A stretch of 64,000 nucleotides of DNA from JAIQFL01 sp035295745 (GCA_035295745.1 DATGIL010000045.1:1-64000), one strand, 5' to 3'; numbered from the stretch's first letter, positions 9,484 to 18,136 are shown. The notes: generated from the letters alone by a model not told the origin. Numbers and translations: made by a program.

Positions 9484-11752
9484 TTTGTCTGCTCATGGCC
9501 TGCGGTCGACCTTCGAACCGTCACGCCGCGGCTTTCTGATTACGATGATGGGTGGCGGCGCGATGCTGGGATACGCCCGGTCGAGCCTCGCCGGGCCGGC
9601 TCGCAGCGCCGGCGAGCTATTCGAGCCAACCATCTGGTATGGCATCGGTCCCAGTGGTACGGTGACGATCAATATTATTCGCGCCGAGATGGGGCAGCAT
9701 GTTGGTACCGCGCTTGGCCGGATCGTGGCCGAAGAACTGGAGGCCGATTGGAACAAAGTCAAAATCGTCACTGTCGACTCCGATTCGAAATGGGGCGTGA
9801 TGCTCACCGGGGGCAGTTACTCGGTTTGGCAGAGTTTCCCGTTGCTCAGCCGGGCGGGCGCGGCAGGTCGTATTGCTCTGGTCGAGGAAGGCGCGAGGTT
9901 GCTCCGCGTCTCTCCCCAAATGTGCACGGCGCGTGCTGGCGCCGTGCACTCCGGAGGAAGGTCGATCCGGTACGGTGATATCGTCGCCCGCGGTGATCTG
10001 CGGCGAACGTTCACGCGCGAGCAGCTCGAACATATTCCGATAAAGGCCCCGGACCAGCGCCGTCTAATCGGGCGGGAAACTCCGGCGTTGGACGTTCCGG
10101 TGAAGGTCAACGGCAAGGCCGTCTACGGCCTGGACGCAAAGGTGGAGGGAATGGTGTATGCGCGCCCGAAGATTCCACCAACGCGTTACGACTCCAAAGT
10201 GATCTCGATTGACGACTCGGCGGCGAGGCGGGTGCCAGGCTATCTTAGTAGCCTGGCTCTGGAGGACCCGTCCGGCACCGTGCCCGGCTGGGTGATGGTG
10301 TTCGCTGAAAGCTTCGTCGCCGCGAACCGCGCCGCCGACCTGGTGAAGGTGACGTGGCGCTCGGGCAAAGCAGCGAGCGTATCCGAGCGGGACATTCAGA
10401 ATCGTGCAGCGGAGCTGATTGCGAATCGCAACGGAGGCTCCCTGCTGGTCGACGATCCGGGCGTCGAGGCGACGCTCGCGTCGGCGCAGCGGAAGATCGA
10501 GAGAACCTACACCACGGGCACCGTGATGCACTTCGCGTTGGAACCGGTCAACGCGCTGGCTTTTGAAAAGGACGGCGTCTTCGAAATTCATACCGGGAAT
10601 CAATGGCAGACGTTGATCCTTCCAGTGCTGGCCAAGGCGTTGGGGCGCAGCCAGGACAAGATCGTGCTGCGCAGTTACCTGATCGGCGGGGGATTCGGAC
10701 GCCGCCTGGACGGTGACTATGCCGTGCCGGCTGCGTTGGCCGCGAAGGCGATCGGCAAGCCGGTCAAGATGGTCTGCACGCGCCCCGACGACATGCGTTT
10801 CGATTGTCCACGATCCCCAACGACGCAGGTGTTGCGCATGGCCTGGGGAGATGGAGGCCGCGTAACAGCAATGGATCATCAGGCGGCGGCCGGATGGCCG
10901 ACTGCGGTGATGGCCCCGTCCTTCATGATGAAAGGAATCAACGGTGTTCCCTACGATCCCTTCTCAATCTCGGGCGCGGATCACTGGTACACGGTAGGAG
11001 CCCAGCGGGTTCGCGCGTTGCGCAATGATCTGGCGGAACGGACGTTTCGGCCCGGTTACCTGCGCTCCGTCGGGGCGGGCTGGACCAACTGGGCGCTCGA
11101 AAGTTTCATGGACGAGGCGGCGCTCGCGGCTGGTGTCGATCCGGTCGAGTTTCGTCTGCGCATGCTCGATGGCGCCGGCCGGAATGCCGGATCGTCGCCG
11201 AGCTCGGTGGGGGGCGCGCACCGGCAGGCGGCCGTGCTCGCCCGCGTGGCTCAGCAGGCCGGTTGGGGTAAGTCGATGCCCAGAGATGTTGGACTCGGTA
11301 TCGCGACCACTTTCGGCCAGGAGCGCGACATGCCCACCTGGCTAGCCTGTGCCGCTCGCGTGCGGGTCGACCGCTCCAACGGCCACGTCGCGGTGGAGAA
11401 GCTGACCATGGTCATTGATGCCGGGACCATCATTCATCCGGATAGCGCCGAGGCGCAGGTGGAGGGCGCGCTTTTGTGGGGGTTGGGAATGGCGCTGCAT
11501 GAAGGATCGGAGTTCATCAACGGGCAGGCGAAGGATACCAACCTCGACACTTATCGCGTGCTGCGCATGGCCGACGTGCCGGAAATCGAGGTTGAGTTTC
11601 TCCCCAGTACGGAAGCCCCGGTTGGGCTCGGGGAACCGGCGACCACCGGAGTTGCACCGGCGATAGGAAATGCGATCTTCGCCGCTTGCGGCGCACGCCT
11701 CCGCCATCTGCCGATGCGGCCCGCAGCAGTGTTGGAAGCGCTTGCGCACTGA
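9476..11752 (+). CDS. molybdopterin-binding large subunit, IorB-like, Tat-exported
   Basis: A 758-residue molybdenum hydroxylase large subunit. The N terminus carries a twin-arginine motif (SRRGFL) followed by a hydrophobic stretch, so the folded complex is probably exported to the periplasm, where the cytochrome resides. Family marks are AEMGQHVGTALGRIVAEEL, LIGGGFGRRLDGDYA and the C-terminal GLGEPATTGVAPAIGNAIF, which holds the catalytic glutamate. ATG 9476 was preferred over the upstream frame start because it puts the Tat motif at residue 18. The substrate (an aldehyde or N-heterocycle) cannot be read from sequence. No dedicated Mo-insertion chaperone (XdhC type) is adjacent. Confidence 0.9.
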   Translation: MVSLSAHGLRSTFEPSRRGFLITMMGGGAMLGYARSSLAGPARSAGELFEPTIWYGIGPSGTVTINIIRAEMGQHVGTALGRIVAEELEADWNKVKIVTVDSDSKWGVMLTGGSYSVWQSFPLLSRAGAAGRIALVEEGARLLRVSPQMCTARAGAVHSGGRSIRYGDIVARGDLRRTFTREQLEHIPIKAPDQRRLIGRETPALDVPVKVNGKAVYGLDAKVEGMVYARPKIPPTRYDSKVISIDDSAARRVPGYLSSLALEDPSGTVPGWVMVFAESFVAANRAADLVKVTWRSGKAASVSERDIQNRAAELIANRNGGSLLVDDPGVEATLASAQRKIERTYTTGTVMHFALEPVNALAFEKDGVFEIHTGNQWQTLILPVLAKALGRSQDKIVLRSYLIGGGFGRRLDGDYAVPAALAAKAIGKPVKMVCTRPDDMRFDCPRSPTTQVLRMAWGDGGRVTAMDHQAAAGWPTAVMAPSFMMKGINGVPYDPFSISGADHWYTVGAQRVRALRNDLAERTFRPGYLRSVGAGWTNWALESFMDEAALAAGVDPVEFRLRMLDGAGRNAGSSPSSVGGAHRQAAVLARVAQQAGWGKSMPRDVGLGIATTFGQERDMPTWLACAARVRVDRSNGHVAVEKLTMVIDAGTIIHPDSAEAQVEGALLWGLGMALHEGSEFINGQAKDTNLDTYRVLRMADVPEIEVEFLPSTEAPVGLGEPATTGVAPAIGNAIFAACGARLRHLPMRPAAVLEALAH

Positions 11753-11758
11753 GCTTGA

Positions 11759-12322
11759 TTATGGCAGCGGCGGAATAGGATGGGAGGTCTCGGCCGGGTA
11801 GGTGATCGTGGTGCCCCGAACTTGGGCAAACAGAGTGAGAGTGTGAATCTGGCGGCGCGTAGCGCTCATGATGTCCTCCGTGCGAATTCCGCGCACGAGC
11901 AAGGCGTCAGCGATGAGCGACCGATGGCAGCGCCAGGGCACCGCTTCAGCGCACATCAAGGCGATTTGATCTTGCTTAGCCGTTTGGATCGCTTCTTCGA
12001 GGCTCTCCACAAACTCGCGCGTTTGCATGTAATCCGCATAGCCGCGAAAGGAGGCATTTCGCCAGCCTCCGTTGGGCGAATCGCGCCTGGCATGGCGAAG
12101 GCCGCCAAGACCTGGCATGTGGATATATTTCAAGCCGGACTTCATGAGAGATCGACCCAACGAATCCTGATTGAACTGCGGATTGTGAGCGGAACGCGGC
12201 ACCGTGCGCACATCCACGACGCAAGTTACCCCGTGTACCCGGAGCAGATGGATGAATTCATCGATCGTGCGCGTGGAATGACCGATCGTCATTACGAGCG
12301 GCAAAAGTTCTTGATTCGGCAT
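11759..12322 (-). CDS. DUF488 domain protein
   Basis: A 187-residue DUF488 protein. Diagnostic segments are VMTIGHSTRTIDEFIHLL, VVDVRTVPRSAHNPQF, YIHMPGLGGLR and ALMCAEAVPWRCHRSLIA. The last holds the conserved cysteine and histidine of the family. Molecular function is unknown. It converges on the Mo-hydroxylase operon with only 6 bp between stops and lies just downstream of the DUF2945 gene, so the two may be cotranscribed. Confidence 0.85.
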   Translation of the reverse strand: MPNQELLPLVMTIGHSTRTIDEFIHLLRVHGVTCVVDVRTVPRSAHNPQFNQDSLGRSLMKSGLKYIHMPGLGGLRHARRDSPNGGWRNASFRGYADYMQTREFVESLEEAIQTAKQDQIALMCAEAVPWRCHRSLIADALLVRGIRTEDIMSATRRQIHTLTLFAQVRGTTITYPAETSHPIPPLP

Positions 12323-12326
12323 GCTT

Positions 12327-12542
12327 CTACTTCTGGATTTTCTTGAGCGCCGAACCTTTGTGCATGGCCAGATGGTCGGTGGTGTCGCTTTTGATCAAGT
12401 ACTGCGGCTCGTCCTTCGAAGCATGGACCATGTATCCCTTGAACCTAATAGCAGAGGTGATCTTTTTCTTGATCGTTCCCCGGACAGGCCCTGCCTCCGA
12501 ATTCCATCCCACATGATCTCCGACCTTCAAGTCCGTGTTCAT
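12327..12542 (-). CDS. DUF2945 (Tudor-like) small protein
   Basis: A 71-residue protein that spans one domain. It begins NTDLKVGDHVGWNSEAG and continues VRGTIKKKI, with the repeated basic beta strands typical of the DUF2945/HVA1 Tudor-like family. It lies 5 bp before the DUF488 start on the same strand. The role is unknown; a small nucleic-acid or protein-binding adaptor is only inference. Confidence 0.8.
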   Translation of the reverse strand: MNTDLKVGDHVGWNSEAGPVRGTIKKKITSAIRFKGYMVHASKDEPQYLIKSDTTDHLAMHKGSALKKIQK

Positions 12543-12572
12543 CCGGTCCGGTCTCTCAAGCCGGCGAGCTAG

Positions 12573-13292
12573 TTACCACTTGCCTACGTGCGCACCGCCA
12601 TCCACGTGCAGCACCTCCCCGGTCACTTGACCGGCTTCTGTCAGATAAACGACCGCGTCCACGACGTCTTTCACCCCGGAAATCTGACCCATCGGTTGCA
12701 GCGTCTTGAGCAAATCCTTCGACTGCCCCTCATGCATGGGCGTGTCGACTACCCCCGGCGCAACGGCGTTGACGCGTATGCCCTGCCTGGCATATTCCAT
12801 CGCCAGGCTCCGCGTAACGGCTTCCAAGCCTCCCTTGATCATCATCGCAACGGACGAATTAATCCCAGCGATCGGATGATTCACCTGGGCCGCGGTAACA
12901 TTGACGATGCTTCCACCGGTGTTCTGAGTCAGCATTTGCTTGACGGCCAGCTGCGTGAGCAGCAGAAAGCCTTCGAGGTTAACCGATGCCAGAGCACGGA
13001 GATCCTCAACTGTGTAGTCCGTGAACTGTTTCGCGAAATAGATGCCGGCATTGTTGACCAGCGCATCAATGGAGTTGAATCTGTTCTTCGCAACCTCGGC
13101 GATCTTTGAAGCGGTGGCCGCTTCGGCAATGCTTCCATCGACCAACGCAAGTTTATCCGAGGCTTCGAACGGGTTCGACGTCGTGATTTTCAGCGCGTTC
13201 GCCACTACGTTGTAACCGCGATCCAGAAACGCCTTCACAAGCCCTGCTCCAATTCCCTTAGAACCACCGGTCACGATTACCGTCTGGCGCAT
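12573..13292 (-). CDS. SDR-family NAD(P)-dependent oxidoreductase
   Basis: A 239-residue short-chain dehydrogenase. The cofactor motif is VTGGSKGIGAGLV at residues 6-18, followed by LVNNAGIYF. The expected YxxxK is missing: where most relatives have tyrosine and lysine, the sequence reads SSVAMMIKGGLEAVTRSLA, so the tyrosine is replaced by methionine while the lysine remains. The C-terminal end HVDGGAHVGKW is typical. The start ATG at 13292 coincides with the family's beginning. The missing tyrosine may mean altered or absent catalysis. Confidence 0.83.
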   Translation of the reverse strand: MRQTVIVTGGSKGIGAGLVKAFLDRGYNVVANALKITTSNPFEASDKLALVDGSIAEAATASKIAEVAKNRFNSIDALVNNAGIYFAKQFTDYTVEDLRALASVNLEGFLLLTQLAVKQMLTQNTGGSIVNVTAAQVNHPIAGINSSVAMMIKGGLEAVTRSLAMEYARQGIRVNAVAPGVVDTPMHEGQSKDLLKTLQPMGQISGVKDVVDAVVYLTEAGQVTGEVLHVDGGAHVGKW

Positions 13293-13906
13293 ACTGGTCA
13301 CCTCATTGCATGCTCTCTTCCGATCGAAGGCCAGGCTGCCTCTGCCATTCGCCGTTGAGCTGACATCGGTTAGTAAGGATTTTGCAGGCAAGTCGGCCAA
13401 CGCGAAAACGCAGACGACGGGATGCCGCGTCGGACATTCGCCAGTCGCCATCGTCCTCACTGTCCTGAAACTGCCAAACGTCTTCCAGATAGTTTTGGCC
13501 GTAGCAGGTTTGGGAGACCATCACGTTGTCACCCGATAGCGGCTTTCCACCGACTCCCACACTCCCTCGGAAATCCCGCTAACGGGGCGAGATCCCCACT
13601 TCCCCACCGCGCCGACAGCTGGTCCGGGGTTGAAAGCAAAGATTAAGACCAGAAAGGAGGCGGCCTGACGGCCGCATCACTTTGTACTACAAACCGGACA
13701 GATCACGCTCGGTCTGCATCCCCTGTTCGAGTGGGCCAAAGGCGGGCGGAGTTCCCATGCTGGTGGCCGCCCGGGTGCGTGAGAATCCGCGCAACCTGTT
13801 GAAGGAGATTGGTTGCGGGGGACTGCAACGCTCCGAAGGCACTGCGGCTGCGCTTCAGACTGGCGTTAGCACGTTAGCCGCACCATTTGTTATTCTCGCT
13901 ATCGGA
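13293..13906. other. intergenic stretch, no supported gene
   Basis: About 610 bp between the SDR gene and the DUF7710-like gene. An 85-codon leftward frame (13303-13560) has somewhat gene-like composition but no recognisable family and no good ribosome-binding site. A GC-rich inverted repeat near 13657-13672 is not followed by a U-tract. Promoters for both flanking genes should lie here. Confidence 0.4.
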
Positions 13907-14200
13907 ATGAACGACCTGACGATGACCGAAGTGTGGGTTTTCAGCGGAGCGAAGAGGCACTTTCCAGGCGGTGTATTCACAAGTCGAGAAATCGCAGAGC
14001 CGTGGATTCTGAAGAATCGTTTGACCGGAACGCTTACCCTGTATCCGGTCGATGTTGGAGCATACGAACGGGCGATTGATAAGGGGCTGTTCCGGCCCAA
14101 GAAGCCGCACGAATCGGAACCCGAATTCATCGGCGGATTCTCGGATGCTGGAATGGAACACTATCACTACGAAAACGGCGAACGCCAGAGTGGATGGTAG
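13907..14200 (+). CDS. DUF7710-like small protein
   Basis: A 97-residue protein. Its core (VWVFSGAKRHFPGGVF, then AEPWILKNRLTGTLTLYPVD and DAGMEHYHYENG) resembles a small uncharacterised domain that I recognise as DUF7710. The start is uncertain: ATG 13907 gives 97 residues and ATG 13922 gives 92. A longer frame from 13682 has an N-terminal part without family character. It is the last host gene before the integration scars. Confidence 0.6.
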   Translation: MNDLTMTEVWVFSGAKRHFPGGVFTSREIAEPWILKNRLTGTLTLYPVDVGAYERAIDKGLFRPKKPHESEPEFIGGFSDAGMEHYHYENGERQSGW

Positions 14201-14232
14201 GCCGGAACCGATGTAGATGTATTTAGATTTTT

Positions 14233-14277
14233 TGGTTGCGGGGGGTGGATTTGAACCACCGACCTTTGGGTTATGAG
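14233..14277 (-). other. 3' fragment of an initiator tRNA-Met (old attachment site)
   Basis: Read on the minus strand, these 45 nt are the anticodon loop CTCATAA, the 3' half of the anticodon stem, the variable loop, a complete T-arm (GGTGG/CCACC), CCCCGCA and ACCA. A72 in the acceptor strand is what initiator tRNAs show. The match ends exactly at the first base of the anticodon loop, so no tRNA can be made. It is best explained as the attachment-site copy left by an element that integrated in a tRNA-fMet gene. Confidence 0.8.
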
Positions 14278-14305
14278 ACGAACGAGTGGTCCGGGGTTCC
14301 ATCCG

Positions 14306-14958
14306 ATGTCAATCCGGATTCGGCCGCACTATGTCACATGGTCCGAACAGCAGAAGATCGAAGTCGCCGGGCCGGAGTATCTGCGAAACGTCATCCGGAT
14401 AGTGACCGAAACCGGACTTCGGATCTACAAGGAGCGACACCGATGAAGAAGGAGCAGCTCGATCTGGAGAACGGGTCGGTGTGGATTCCGGACTCGAAAA
14501 CGCCGAACGGCATTGCGGAGGTGCCTCTCACGGAGATCGCCGCTGATGCATTTCGGAAGCGACTGGCTCTCTCAGGACCCAGCCCTTTCCTTTTCCCGAG
14601 CGAAGAGAATCCCGACGGCTATCAGAAGACATTCAAGACCGTTTGGCACGCGACCCTTCGCCGGGCGAAGGTTCGATATTTTCGCATTTACGATCTCCGA
14701 TCTGCGTACGCTACCCGCCTCAGCGCCGGCGGCGTCGCCGACGAGTGGGTCACGCAGTTGCTCCGGCAGGGCGATGCGAAGGTATTCAAGAAGTACTCGC
14801 AGATGAAACTGCAGATGAAGGGAGAGGCGCTGGCGAAATCGAATCGCCAGGCCAACGAAAGCGGCCCGAGTTTTGGCACAGTCAAAGGCCAATCCGAGCC
14901 GGGTTTTGGCACAGTAGAGGTAAAGGAACAGCGAAAGCGATGGAAGCCCCATCAATGA
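14306..14958 (+). pseudogene. tyrosine recombinase remnant, frameshifted
   Basis: Two frames together spell the C-terminal half of a phage-type integrase. Frame 2 (about 14306-14437) reads PEYLRNVIRIVTETGLRIYKE. Frame 1 (from about 14445) continues TPMKKEQLDLENGSVWIPD, IAEVPLTEIAADAFRK, YFRIYDLRSAYATRLSAGG and KVFKKYSQMKLQMK. These include the arginine of the active-site RxxR-like box and the terminal tyrosine. The join fits a single missing base in a codon after KE. The N-terminal half is gone and the fragment begins just after the tRNA-fMet scrap, so this is the dead integrase of an older island. Confidence 0.8.
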
Positions 14959-14983
14959 ACTCTTTTGGAATCAGCAGGAGGTT

Positions 14984-15033
14984 TGGTCGGGGCGGGGCGA
15001 TTTGAACGCCCGACCCCCTGCGCCCAAGGCAGG
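14984..15033. repeat. attL, 50-bp direct repeat of the tRNA-Pro 3' part
   Basis: Identical over 50 bp to 37820-37869. It comprises the tRNA-Pro CCA end, acceptor strand, T-arm, variable loop and anticodon stem-loop as far as the tRNA is duplicated. The bases before and after differ between copies, so the match ends are exact. This copy lacks the 5' part of the tRNA and is not functional as a tRNA. Confidence 0.92.
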
Positions 15034-15142
15034 CCAGGAAGCAGCGGACTGAGTGGATTCAGTGGGTTAGAAATTGAGAGGGGGTGCTTGGGCGTGTCTC
15101 ATCGGATGGGTCGGACCAATCTGCACCAGAAAATGCACCGTG

Positions 15143-16243
15143 TCACGGGCTTACGTTGCGTACTGCATTCCCCAATAGTTTGGCTTCTCTTTGCTGAAGA
15201 TGAGCCAAGACATCGGTAAGTTCTTTCACGCCGTCAATGGCCTCTCGCACCTTTGCACGCCCTTCGTCATTCACCAAATCGTATTCCTTATAAAGCCGCA
15301 TCTTTGCACGTGAGGCGAACGTGCGGTTGTCGTTCATCACAGCGATGGCGAGGTTTGTCAAAAGATCCTCTGCTTCAGGTGGGTCCAGATAGGGGCCAAT
15401 GCCCGTGAGCGCATCCAAAAGCCGTCCCAACGACTCCTGATCGCTTGCCCTTGGCAACAGGTGGGCCTTTACGAAGCGTTGTTCGTCCGGGTCCAAAAAC
15501 TGTAGGTCGGAGCCACGAAAAAATGCTTCTTCGTATGCCAGAACAGTGTACTCATCCTGACCTCGAAAGACTCCATAGACGTTCTTCGCAATCTTCCTCT
15601 TGGTCTCCTGCGGCGAGGCGTCGAACGTCTTTCGGTAACAGGCCCGAAGGTGCTCCATGTTTTTTGGCGTAGCTTCTTGGTTTTCGGGAGAATAGAGATA
15701 CGCCTTCGGTATGATCTCAATTAACAGTCGTTCGATTTCGCATGGTTGCGATGAATCGACAAGATGGGAAACGAGAGGGAGCGCTGACGTACCACCCCGC
15801 AGCCGTGCGAATAGCTGTTCCGCCGTGTAGCCATAGGTGCTCTTCTTCCTCTTCGCAACCGCCTTGACGATGATTTCAACAAGTTCGGAAGCAACCACAG
15901 CGCCGCTCTTCTCAACATGTTTTTCCAATCTCTTGAGGCGACCCGGATGGATCAGATTTCGATACTTCCGAACGACCGTTGTGAGATCAACCGTCTCATC
16001 CGAAAGCACACCCGTCTTCTTACAGAGCGCAACCAACTCTGACAACTCCAGTGAATCCAGCTTTGAATGGTCAACGCTCTTTTCTGCGTAAAGGGCATCT
16101 ATCAACAGGGCTTCGATCAGGCTACCTGCAAGCACGTGGACGGCTTTCCATGCTCCCGCTTTTAGGCAGGCGTGTATTTCTCTGTAGTCGCTATCCAAAC
16201 ACTCCCGGAGTTCCGGGATGGCGATGAAGTTGAAGTCAGCCAT
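15143..16243 (-). CDS. HEPN-like protein of unknown function
   Basis: A 366-residue protein that I do not recognise as a named family. Residues 20-110 are helical and hold HACLKAGAWKAVHVLAGSLIEALL followed by VVRKYRNLIHPGRL. That RN-x2-H-P pattern is common in HEPN-fold proteins, which are often RNases or toxins. The remaining 250 residues are helical with no motif I can name. It is the first cargo gene from attL and lies 34 bp after the integrase on the same strand, so it may be expressed together with integration functions. The RNase idea is inference. Confidence 0.55.
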   Translation of the reverse strand: MADFNFIAIPELRECLDSDYREIHACLKAGAWKAVHVLAGSLIEALLIDALYAEKSVDHSKLDSLELSELVALCKKTGVLSDETVDLTTVVRKYRNLIHPGRLKRLEKHVEKSGAVVASELVEIIVKAVAKRKKSTYGYTAEQLFARLRGGTSALPLVSHLVDSSQPCEIERLLIEIIPKAYLYSPENQEATPKNMEHLRACYRKTFDASPQETKRKIAKNVYGVFRGQDEYTVLAYEEAFFRGSDLQFLDPDEQRFVKAHLLPRASDQESLGRLLDALTGIGPYLDPPEAEDLLTNLAIAVMNDNRTFASRAKMRLYKEYDLVNDEGRAKVREAIDGVKELTDVLAHLQQREAKLLGNAVRNVSP

Positions 16244-16277
16244 CGCAGGAATGATAGCTCTTTCAGATCCCGTATTG

Positions 16278-17516
16278 CTATGCCACCCGCCCCGGCTTTC
16301 TTCCGGTTGAGATTGCCTTTGGCGCTGTCTTCTTTTTAGTTGTCAATCGTTCCATCCGATTTACAGCTTTCTTCTGCGCTTCAGGAATCGTCTGCATGTA
16401 GACGTTGCGTGTGATTTCAGGTGAGGCATGTCGCAACTGTGCTTGGATGCTTTTGTCCGTGATCCCGGCCTCGTGGGCCTCTGTGGCGTAGCCCCGTCTG
16501 AACATGTGATATCCGATCCGGCCAAGTTTCGCTTTGTCGGCGGCGGGGAGCAGAGTCCGATCAAGCCAGTTCTTGTAGTGGATCGCTGTCCCTTTCTTGC
16601 TGGCGAAGACGAACCCTTCCGGTGACGAGTCCGTGCAAGAAGATTTCCACCACAGCAGATCCACGCAAAGCTCTGCCGGTAACGGAATGATGCCAATACT
16701 GGACTTCGTTTTCGGTACGACTTCGGCTTGAAAGCGGTTCATCTGGCGAACCACCGCTACGCAGTCGCCGGTGAAGTCCTTCCATTTCAGCCCAAAAAGT
16801 TCGCCACGGCGCAGCCCTCCAAGGAACAAAAGACCTGCCATAATCTGATCCCGGCGAGAGGGCAACTCTTCCTTCAGGCGATTGAAGTCCTCAAGCGATA
16901 GATAACGGCGCACCGGCTCACCGACACCATCTGGCAAAGACAACCGCCGTGCAGGACTTTTTGGGAGAACGTCTTCCTCAACCGCATAGGCGAAGATTGC
17001 TTTCAGATAGGTCAGGCAGTGCTCGACAACGCTCTTCGAGTAGCCTTCGGTGACCAGACTTTTCAGGAATTCTTGCATGTCGGAGTCCGTAATGTCCTTC
17101 AGTGCCACGTCTCCGAATCGGGGAAACAGCTTCGTGTCCTTGTAATACTCGAACGTATATTTCGTGGTCTCCCGCCAGCGGGGTTTGCGGGACTTCTCGA
17201 ACTGTTCCGTTGTAAACCAGCGGAAGTTCTTTTCGGCAATTTGCGAAGGATGTAGTCGTGTGCTCTTGCCAATAACGGAGTCGCACACCTTCAGCCACTC
17301 TTTCATGGCATCCTTCTTGGACCGCAGGCCGGGACCGTGATGTACTTTTCGTCCGATCTCGTAGGCTCCGCCACGCACACGGCGTCTTCCTTCGGGTGCG
17401 GTGTTATCTTTGACGAATCGGTTCCATCGGGCTATGAAAACGCTACCCGATGCAGTCTCCACTTCGTCAATCCATCCGTTCCCTATCGGCCCTTCGAGAA
17501 TTCGTTTCTTCGCCAT
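16278..17516 (-). CDS. int: tyrosine recombinase, island integrase
   Basis: A 412-residue site-specific recombinase. The N-terminal arm-binding part is followed by a SAM-like core-binding domain (about 100-190, FGDVALKDITDSDMQEFL). The catalytic domain has GGLRRGELFGLKWKDF (first arginine), YHMFRRGYATEAHEAG (HxxR), LRHASPEITRNVYMQ (histidine and nucleophile tyrosine) and a basic tail. It lies 1.2 kb inside attL, as expected for tRNA-site islands, and is 40 bp downstream of the excisionase. It should catalyse recombination between the 50-bp tRNA-Pro repeats. Confidence 0.93.
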   Translation of the reverse strand: MAKKRILEGPIGNGWIDEVETASGSVFIARWNRFVKDNTAPEGRRRVRGGAYEIGRKVHHGPGLRSKKDAMKEWLKVCDSVIGKSTRLHPSQIAEKNFRWFTTEQFEKSRKPRWRETTKYTFEYYKDTKLFPRFGDVALKDITDSDMQEFLKSLVTEGYSKSVVEHCLTYLKAIFAYAVEEDVLPKSPARRLSLPDGVGEPVRRYLSLEDFNRLKEELPSRRDQIMAGLLFLGGLRRGELFGLKWKDFTGDCVAVVRQMNRFQAEVVPKTKSSIGIIPLPAELCVDLLWWKSSCTDSSPEGFVFASKKGTAIHYKNWLDRTLLPAADKAKLGRIGYHMFRRGYATEAHEAGITDKSIQAQLRHASPEITRNVYMQTIPEAQKKAVNRMERLTTKKKTAPKAISTGRKPGRVA

Positions 17517-17556
17517 CTTACCCTCAATTAGTTTAGTCTCGTGCGATCACAAATCG

Positions 17557-17838
17557 CTACTCCCACGTCGCTTTGGTACTCACCATTGAATCAAGCCATT
17601 CCATGACGGCTTGACGCTTGAAGCGAATCATCTTGCCGATGCGAATATGCGGGATGATCGGTTCGATGCGGGTGACGTGATCCATCACCCACGAAGCCTT
17701 CACGTCGATGAGGCTTGCCACTTCATCGGGCGTCCACAATTTCTCGATTCTGGCCGATTCATCGACCTCTCTCTTGGCATTACCCGAAACTAAACCTTGA
17801 ACGCTCCCGGCGCTTCCTACTTCAACACTGGCAGACAT
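17557..17838 (-). CDS. AlpA-like excisionase / HTH regulator
   Basis: A 93-residue protein with a winged-helix MerR/AlpA-type domain: LWTPDEVASLIDVKASWV, then IRIGKMIRFKRQAVMEWLDSM. Such proteins bend DNA at attachment sites and promote excision. The start is uncertain because ATG 17838 has no strong ribosome-binding site, and a TTG at 17853 is possible. It precedes the integrase by 40 bp on the same strand, the usual xis-int order. The preceding 340 bp hold hairpins that may regulate it. Confidence 0.8.
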   Translation of the reverse strand: MSASVEVGSAGSVQGLVSGNAKREVDESARIEKLWTPDEVASLIDVKASWVMDHVTRIEPIIPHIRIGKMIRFKRQAVMEWLDSMVSTKATWE

Positions 17839-17901
17839 TACATTTGGCACCAACTTTCATAAAGTCAACTGGTCGCCTTCTCAGGCTCGAAGTTGCTCCG
17901 G

Positions 17902-17954
17902 GCCGGGAACGATTTCCCGTACCCTACCGTCACCGGGCGCTGCCGGTTCCCGGC
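17902..17954. promoter_or_regulatory. mutually exclusive hairpins upstream of xis-int
   Basis: Two stems compete for the same bases. 17904-17909 can pair with 17914-17919 (CGGGAA/TTCCCG, 4-nt loop). The slightly longer 17902-17910 can pair with 17946-17954 (GCCGGGAAC/GTTCCCGGC, 9 bp). Such an arrangement suits attenuation or a protein-controlled switch in the leader of the leftward xis-int transcript. The 338 bp between the excisionase and the next gene contain no reading frame of note. Confidence 0.45.
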
Positions 17955-18001
17955 GAATGAACTTCACGTCGAATCACGAAACATTTTGCTGTCTCCTTTC
18001 A

Positions 18002-18016
18002 CTGAAAATTTTTCAG
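18002..18016. promoter_or_regulatory. 15-bp palindrome, operator candidate
   Basis: CTGAAAATTTTTCAG is a 7+1+7 perfect palindrome about 160 bp upstream of the excisionase start. It is AT-rich inside GC-rich surroundings. It looks like a dimeric repressor site; it could also work as a small terminator stem, because on either strand it carries T and A tracts. Confidence 0.4.
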
Positions 18017-18093
18017 CGCCATATTTGGCCGGGGCGCTGCCGGGTTGCTGAGAAGCCTTCCCACAGGCCACGAGTGGGCGTGCTAGTTGATAG

Positions 18094-18136
18094 GGTGCTG
18101 ACGGTCCTGGTCGGTTCCAGGTCGCCAGCATTCCGC
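18094..18136. repeat. stem-loop repeat, copy 1
   Basis: This 43-bp element resembles 18625-18665, differing by one substitution near the start, two single-base gaps and a two-base change near the end. The core is CCTGG-loop-CCAGG, flanked by TGCTG/CAGCA that can extend the stem. It lies just downstream (minus strand) of the gene ending at 18192. Confidence 0.6.

Noticed and set aside
13303..13560. Leftward 85-codon frame upstream of the SDR gene
   Set aside because: Unrecognised sequence without a good ribosome-binding site; kept as intergenic.
14984..15033. tRNA-Pro at the left island end
   Set aside because: Only the 3' 50 nt are present; the D-arm and 5' acceptor strand are missing, so it is an attachment-site copy.
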